Shown in pieces: positions 51,155-56,099 of a DNA stretch of 56,099 bases. This stretch comes from Candidatus Heimdallarchaeota archaeon (GTDB lineage: Archaea > Asgardarchaeota > Heimdallarchaeia > JABLTI01). How positions within the stretch are numbered: position 1 is the stretch's first letter; every line of letters starts with the position of its first letter. A program made the position numbers and the translations under genes. Below the pieces are notes generated by a model. That model did no database searches, was not told the origin of the DNA, and saw only the letters and a list, made by a program, of their open reading frames with translations. The stretch lies in the NCBI GenBank assembly GCA_019056785.1, contig DXJV01000095.1:1-56099 (forward strand). The letters are read 5' to 3'.

Positions 51155-51961
51155 TCAAGATTGGAGTAATGCCTTGTAAAGGTCTGTCCGCCGGTCTTGG
51201 AAAATGTGGTTCTTCTTGGTGATCCATTTGTTTCGAGCAAGAGAGGGGTCAATGTCTACGACACGACATTCCTCTTCATCTTTAGAAGAGTGACTTAGAA
51301 GCTCCATACCGGGGCTGGTGATTTGACTTAGACCTGTAAAAGTGAGCTCCTTGTCACCTTTCTTTTCTGTACCAATTCGGTTTGCAGTTATAGTGAAAAC
51401 GCGATTCTCTATTGAACGGGCTAACATCGTTTTTTGTGCAAATGGCAAGACAAGATTTGCAGGATGGCAAATAATCTCAGCACCCTTTAAAGCGAGAATT
51501 CTGGTTAGTTCTGGGAAAGCCCAATCAAAACAGACGATAATGCCAATTTTTACATCTTTGACCGCGTAAACTTGAATGGGCCCCTTCCCCGGTGTGAAGA
51601 AATTTTTCTCGGTATTAAATAGATGGATTTTTCGATAAACGTCTATAAATCCCTCGGGCCCAAGAAGGATAGCCGAATTATAAAATTCATTCTCTGATAC
51701 CTTCTCACAAAAGCCAGCAACAAGATATGTGTCTGTTTCTGCAGCAACTTTTTCCAAGAGCTTGACACTGGAGCCTGAAGGGACATACTCAGCCATGTTT
51801 TGCAATTCTGCTTGCTCCGTGAAAAAATAACCAGTTGTGCATAGTTCTGGAAGAACTAAGAGCTCAGCGTCCGCGTGATTACGAATTAACCTGATAATTT
51901 GAGAAAGGTTATGTTCTTTATTGCCAAAAACAGGGTTGAATTGGATGTAACCAACTTTCAT
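51155..51961 (-). CDS. Carbon-nitrogen hydrolase (nitrilase superfamily)
   Basis: 268 residues with the catalytic triad Glu39 (LVLPELCTTGY), Lys111 (YRKIHLF) and Cys144 (IIVCFDWAFPE). The rest is the standard four-layer fold, including ALKGAEIICHPANLVLP. Amidase or carbamoylputrescine-hydrolase-like enzymes of polyamine or amino-acid breakdown are likely, but the substrate cannot be read from the sequence. It follows 82 bases upstream of the SDR gene on the same strand. Confidence 0.92.
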   Translation of the reverse strand: MKVGYIQFNPVFGNKEHNLSQIIRLIRNHADAELLVLPELCTTGYFFTEQAELQNMAEYVPSGSSVKLLEKVAAETDTYLVAGFCEKVSENEFYNSAILLGPEGFIDVYRKIHLFNTEKNFFTPGKGPIQVYAVKDVKIGIIVCFDWAFPELTRILALKGAEIICHPANLVLPFAQKTMLARSIENRVFTITANRIGTEKKGDKELTFTGLSQITSPGMELLSHSSKDEEECRVVDIDPSLARNKWITKKNHIFQDRRTDLYKALLQS

Positions 51962-52055
51962 TTGTTCTCAACTCGAACTGTAAAACTATTGTTTAATTAA
52001 AGAATTAGAACTTTTTGGAAAAGAAAAAAAAGGAAAGATGAAGTTGCCAACGAGA

Positions 52056-53039
52056 CTATTCCGCAGCAACTTTCTTTTTTGTAACAGTTTCTTTTATACC
52101 GAAAATCAACACGCCGGCGAATATCACCGCAGCAACAATACCTGCCAGCCCCCATTCACTTAAGGCGGTTTGCAAAGCAGCAAAAATTGCTCCGCCAATA
52201 ACTCCAAGTGCTAGGAGGATGAAAGTAAATCCCCAGAACCGGTGGGATCGACTGATGGGATATTCAGCTCGGAGAACCTTACCTCGTGCAGCATCAACTA
52301 ATGCTTCTCCCGTCCAATTGCCATATTTGTAGGTAATCCTATAAAATGGCACATGAAGGTAAGAAACTTCTTTTAAGTCGATTTTTTGATTTAGCCCCTC
52401 TATTTTGTAAATCTCACGATAAATTAATTCGTTGTGCCGTTTTTTCACTTGCTCTTCAGCATTTCTGTAGGCTTCATCATAACCGATTTCAGTATCGTAG
52501 ATTCTACCACCTTCAGCGTTTACGGCGTTGATATCGAATGCTTCTTTCGAACCGACAGGAATCTTTTCGTCGCGAATTTCTTTATGTTGTTCTCGATAGC
52601 CAAATACCAAGCAAGTTTGATCCAAGTCAATGCTTCCGCGTTCGGGTCGTGTCTGAATGTTAATACTCCGGCTCCAATGAGTGCTATGTACTGCCGGACA
52701 ATATTTGCCAAGACCGGTATAATCTGTGTGACCATGAAACTTGAAAACCCAAAAGGGCATCATACGAAGCTCGAAATCCGTGAAAATGACTTTGTCTGCA
52801 AAATCGGAAGGAACACCTACATATTTTGAGAGATATTCCGGAATCAATTCAGTTAATTCTGAACCACTGAAATAGACAGAGAGCATATGGTGGTTTTGAA
52901 TGATTTTCCCAGTTCGTAATTCGTTAGGTGTACCACAGTAAGGGCAAGTTACCACTGACGCAAAAGGGGGAATTTCCACTTCAGCTTGACAGTACCCACA
53001 GTTTATTTTCTTGGTTGGTTGTTGTTGTTCTATTGCCAT
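52056..53039 (-). CDS. Zinc-ribbon membrane protein (tandem paralogue, smaller)
   Basis: 327 residues: an N-terminal ribbon CGYC (14-17) and CPYC (32-35), a soluble middle with YREIYKIEGLNQKIDLKEVS and YRITYKYGNWTGEALVDAAR, then two transmembrane segments (WGFTFILLALGVIGGAIFA; LAGIVAAVIFAGVLIFGI). The soluble part resembles the middle of the upstream neighbour (53046-54230; compare GKVLRAEYPI with GQLLREELPI). GGAAG precedes the ATG. It starts 6 bases after the stop of that gene, so they are cotranscribed. The function is unknown. Confidence 0.75.
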   Translation of the reverse strand: MAIEQQQPTKKINCGYCQAEVEIPPFASVVTCPYCGTPNELRTGKIIQNHHMLSVYFSGSELTELIPEYLSKYVGVPSDFADKVIFTDFELRMMPFWVFKFHGHTDYTGLGKYCPAVHSTHWSRSINIQTRPERGSIDLDQTCLVFGYREQHKEIRDEKIPVGSKEAFDINAVNAEGGRIYDTEIGYDEAYRNAEEQVKKRHNELIYREIYKIEGLNQKIDLKEVSYLHVPFYRITYKYGNWTGEALVDAARGKVLRAEYPISRSHRFWGFTFILLALGVIGGAIFAALQTALSEWGLAGIVAAVIFAGVLIFGIKETVTKKKVAAE

Positions 53040-53045
53040 CTTCCA

Positions 53046-54230
53046 TCATCTCTGTTTGATTTTATACCCGCATTTTTCACAGAACACTTGTCCTGGTTCA
53101 AGCGGGTCGCCACATTTCGGGCAAAACTTTGGAATTGGTCGACTACCGGACTCAGAAGGAGCTCCGGTAGGACGGCGTTGTGGTTGCGGTTGTGGTTGTG
53201 TACCAGGAGCGATTTTTTGAAAGTCGAAGAGTGTTATCTTTCCGCCACTCGATTTCACTTTGTGTGGTTTATATGCTCGTACTACAAGGAAAATCCCAAT
53301 GCCCAAAACTATAACACTAAGAACTACAAAGAGAATTATTATGAAATTCTCTCCACTAGCAAGATAGCGATTATAGCCCACCTGCGTTAAAAAGGGCGTC
53401 CCGAGAAACATTAAGAGGGCGAAAAAGATCATTAACCCACGGTTTTTGATGGGCAACTCTTCTCGCAACAATTGTCCATTGCCCCAGTGATAAGCTGCTC
53501 GATAGGAACGTCCTTGAATTTTACGACGAACCAAAAGAAGAGGTTCATGAACAAGAGTCGGTTTTGCGAGAGGTTTGAAATTGACTCTGGTGTCAAAGAC
53601 TTCATGCATTTCTGATTTTGCTCGAGCATAAGCCGCCTCATAAACAGTTTCACCTGCTTTTGCAACGGCTTCTGATTGACTCCATTCTGGGCTTAAAGCG
53701 ACCAGAGAATGAGAATCATTGCGACTTACTAAATCCTTAATCAACTGCGCTGAAAATGGCAACGGTTCGCCGCCTAAGCTTTTTGCTACAGACGCTTGAA
53801 GCTCATCTGCACCAAACATCGTAATTTCTTGTCGAGCTAGAAAACGGACTGCATGAGCACCATGATGTTCAATACGCCAAGGACGATATTCCACGATAGT
53901 TCTTGTTTCGATGTGGGTTTCACCACCACGTCGTACGGTTCTTGTCTCTGTTCGTTCGCGTCGTTGATAGCCTAAAGCTTCCATGTCAACTTGTGCTTTC
54001 ACTTCGAAAAAGGGCACCAAGATTAATTCCATCTTTTTAATTTGGCCTAACCCTTCAGGGGGAGTGAGGGGGAGTGGTTTGATGATTGCATGGGGAGAGA
54101 TAGGACTTTCAGTGATAATTTCGCCACAAAAGTTACAAATGATGAGAATAGATTCTGCTGAAGGTTTTAGGGGAGCCCCACAAGTAGGACATCTAAGTGT
54201 TTTTATTAATGCATGTTCTTGAGTACTCAA
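53046..54230 (-). CDS. Zinc-ribbon membrane protein with ribbons at both ends (tandem paralogue, larger)
   Basis: 394 residues: N-terminal ribbon CPTC (14-17) and CNFC (32-35), a middle soluble domain (RRGGETHIETRTIVEYRPWR and on), two membrane segments (MIFFALLMFLGTPFLTQV; IIILFVVLSVIVLGIGIFLV), a proline/glutamine linker and a second ribbon CPKC ... CEKC at the C-terminus. Start TTG at 54230. It looks like a double-ended zinc-ribbon membrane scaffold. No named family is recognised. It is the upstream gene of the pair with 52056-53039. Confidence 0.75.
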   Translation of the reverse strand: MSTQEHALIKTLRCPTCGAPLKPSAESILIICNFCGEIITESPISPHAIIKPLPLTPPEGLGQIKKMELILVPFFEVKAQVDMEALGYQRRERTETRTVRRGGETHIETRTIVEYRPWRIEHHGAHAVRFLARQEITMFGADELQASVAKSLGGEPLPFSAQLIKDLVSRNDSHSLVALSPEWSQSEAVAKAGETVYEAAYARAKSEMHEVFDTRVNFKPLAKPTLVHEPLLLVRRKIQGRSYRAAYHWGNGQLLREELPIKNRGLMIFFALLMFLGTPFLTQVGYNRYLASGENFIIILFVVLSVIVLGIGIFLVVRAYKPHKVKSSGGKITLFDFQKIAPGTQPQPQPQRRPTGAPSESGSRPIPKFCPKCGDPLEPGQVFCEKCGYKIKQR

Positions 54231-54356
54231 AAGACTTCACGCCTTATTTTGTTCTCTAGTAGAATGAATAGGTAATTCTAACTAATCTAAATTGCTAAAT
54301 GATTTTCTTATAAATTAAGATTATGTTATTGCATAAAAAAGGAAAAAAAAGAAAAA

Positions 54357-56099
54357 TTAGTGGTCGGTGGCGCTCAAGATTTTGGGTTTGAAAAGTTTTA
54401 ACCGAAGAGAGTTAGAAACCACAAGAACAGAGCTAAAAGCCATTGCTAAAGCAGCCATCCAAGGCGCGAGAAGGCCTAACGCGGCAATCGGGATTGCTAC
54501 AACATTAAAACCAAAAGCCCACCAAAGATTTCCTTTGATGATCTTCAAAGTGGCATGACTAAGTTCAATCGCATCAACAACCTGGGTTAAGTCGCTACGC
54601 ATCAAAGTTATGTCTGAAGTTTCAATAGATACATCTGTGCCAGAAGCAACAGCAAAACCAATGTCAGCTTGAGCGAGTGCCGGGGCATCATTTATACCAT
54701 CCCCCACCATTCCAACTTTCAACCCCTCTTCCTGTAAAGCCTTGACAACTTCTGCTTTTTGTTCGGGTAAAACGCCGGCAATAACTTCTTCAATGTCAGC
54801 TTTTTGTGCGATTGCTTTTGCTGTTCGTTCATTATCACCTGTAAGCATTATTAATCGCATGCCCATTTTTTTTAATGTAGCAACAGCTTTATAGGAGGTA
54901 TCTTTGATGACGTCTGCAACTGCAATTAAACCTATAATTTTTCCATCATACGCAACGATCATAGTTGTCTTTCCGTGCTCTTGCAAACTGCCCATTTTGT
55001 TACCAAGCTCTGACGCGAGAGAATAACCTACCTCTAAAAGCATTGCATCATTTCCAAGGATCAATTCCTTCCCGTCAACAAAAGCTTTAATTCCTTTGCC
55101 AGGGATCGCTTCAAAGTTAGATGGGTCATTTAACGACAAGTCACGCATTATTGCAGCACGAACAATAGCTTCGCCTAATGAATGCTCAGAACCTTTCTCT
55201 GCACTGGCTGAAAGGCGGATGACCTCATTTTCTGAAAAGTCATCAGCTAGAACAATGATGTCGGTTACTTCGGGAACACCTTTTGTAATAGTGCCGGTTT
55301 TATCAAAGATAATTGTATCAATTGTTAGTGTCTTCTCGAGTGATTCTGCGTTTTTGAAGAGAATACCAAGTTCGGCGCCCTTACCCGTACCAACAATTAC
55401 CCCTGTTGGCGTAGCTAAACCAAGCGCGCAAGGGCAAGCGATAACTAAAACCGCAATGGTATAAAGAATAGCTCGAGTATACCAACTTACATCCTGCATC
55501 ACTTCTCGAAATGGCTGAATGTTGGTAAATGCTCCGAGAAGCAACCAGACAATTAAGACAACTGTTGCAATAATAATTACTGCTGGCACAAAATAAGAAG
55601 AGACTTTATCAGCGAGCCTTTGAACGGGAGCTTTACTTCCCTGAGCATCTTCCACTGCTTGAATAATCCGTGCAAGAACAGTATCCTTTCCGACATTTTC
55701 CGCCTTAAACTTGATCAAACCGTTTTTGTTAATCGTTGCACCAATGACTTTATCACCGACCGTTTTATCGACTAAAAGACTTTCACCGGTGATCATAGAC
55801 TCATCAATAGCAGTTGAACCTTCAACGATCACGCCATCTACCGGGATTTTCTCCCCAAGACGGACAATAACAATATCACCAACAAGAACCTCATCAATTA
55901 GAATGTCTTGTTCTATTCCATCACGGATGACCTTTGCTGTTTTTGGTTGCAAACCAATTAACTTTGCAATGGAGTCAGACGTTCGCCCTTTTGCGATTGC
56001 CTCTAGATATTTACCCATAATGAGAGCTGTTAAGATGATTGCAGCAGATTCGAAATAAATCTCATTCCTTCCAAGGCTCAAAGAAATAAGACTGTAGAT
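54357..56099 (-). CDS. copA: Copper-type P1B ATPase (CopA-like), C-terminal part; runs off the window
   Basis: At least 580 residues: [14 protein letters not shown], the actuator TGES, the metal-site CPC in [14 protein letters not shown], phosphorylation DKTGT, and the hinge [11 protein letters not shown]. The N-terminal metal-binding domains and the first membrane helices lie beyond the window edge; codons 56082-56099 still read in frame (IYSLIS). CPC marks a Cu+ or Ag+ exporter of the P1B-1 type. The conserved SEHP of the nucleotide-binding domain is SEHS here (the Ser codon is at 55179-55181). Confidence 0.94.
   Translation of the reverse strand: MYSLISLSLGRNEIYFESAAIILTALIMGKYLEAIAKGRTSDSIAKLIGLQPKTAKVIRDGIEQDILIDEVLVGDIVIVRLGEKIPVDGVIVEGSTAIDESMITGESLLVDKTVGDKVIGATINKNGLIKFKAENVGKDTVLARIIQAVEDAQGSKAPVQRLADKVSSYFVPAVIIIATVVLIVWLLLGAFTNIQPFREVMQDVSWYTRAILYTIAVLVIACPCALGLATPTGVIVGTGKGAELGILFKNAESLEKTLTIDTIIFDKTGTITKGVPEVTDIIVLADDFSENEVIRLSASAEKGSEHSLGEAIVRAAIMRDLSLNDPSNFEAIPGKGIKAFVDGKELILGNDAMLLEVGYSLASELGNKMGSLQEHGKTTMIVAYDGKIIGLIAVADVIKDTSYKAVATLKKMGMRLIMLTGDNERTAKAIAQKADIEEVIAGVLPEQKAEVVKALQEEGLKVGMVGDGINDAPALAQADIGFAVASGTDVSIETSDITLMRSDLTQVVDAIELSHATLKIIKGNLWWAFGFNVVAIPIAALGLLAPWMAALAMAFSSVLVVSNSLRLKLFKPKILSATDH

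Noticed and set aside
1..56099. CRISPR array or insertion sequence
   Set aside because: I saw no regularly spaced direct repeats, no cas genes and no transposase.

Overview
The window is a stretch of an Asgard (Promethearchaeota-type) archaeal genome of moderately low GC. The core genes are archaeal: Alba, Pth2, TruD, RNA polymerase subunits Rpo3 and Rpo6, uS9, uL13, eL18, eL13, eS17, an aCPSF2-type nuclease, a formylmethanofuran dehydrogenase cluster and an intron-bearing tRNA-Ile. Mixed in are proteins otherwise typical of eukaryotes: an ESCRT-II EAP30/Vps22 homologue (29801-30490), an OSTC/Ost3-6-type oligosaccharyltransferase subunit (13373-13864) and two Ras-superfamily GTPases. TTG and GTG starts are common, and several starts were chosen here by Shine-Dalgarno spacing.

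Layout. 1-4.75 kb: the tail of a surface protein, pth2, truD, a zinc-ribbon/KH protein, alba and two unknown proteins. 4.76-10.97 kb: a divergent formylmethanofuran dehydrogenase locus, with fwdG-fwdF-fwdA-fwdC on minus and fwdD-fwdB on plus around an unknown helical gene. 10.95-16.7 kb: an Ig-like membrane protein, thioredoxin, the OST subunit, two GTPases and a frameshifted epimerase. 16.7-28 kb: a surface-protein and decay region holding paralogous anchored proteins, a peptide-binding protein fused to calcium-type repeats, tRNA-Ile, several broken genes, an amidase and an Ig-like surface protein. 28-41 kb: housekeeping genes (eS17, two ATP-grasp ligases, EAP30, aCPSF2, Rpo6, MEMO, an SHMT-type enzyme, a Cys/Met PLP enzyme, eL13). 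41-47 kb: a TldD/PmbA pair, a HEPN protein and rpo3-eL18-uL13-uS9. 47-56 kb: nadM, ogt, rtcA-nog1, a threonine-dehydrogenase-like SDR, a nitrilase, two tandem zinc-ribbon membrane proteins and a CopA-type P-type ATPase that runs off the window.

How the genes work together. The fwd genes reduce CO2 onto methanofuran, the first step of the archaeal Wood-Ljungdahl methyl branch (or the reverse). An MfnD-like ATP-grasp ligase could make the cofactor, and the SHMT- and threonine-dehydrogenase-like enzymes would feed the same one-carbon pool. The OST subunit fits the many N-glycosylation sequons in the surface proteins.

The most unusual signal is compositional. Patches between about 13.4 and 21.7 kb are depleted of T on the plus strand whichever way the genes point, and patches to the right of the tRNA show the opposite. 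One patch edge lies inside a GTPase gene: its first 75 codons use only AGA and GGA for Arg and Gly, while the rest uses no AGA and nearly no GGA. Several genes in this interval are broken: two frameshifts, one in-frame stop and one 5' truncation.
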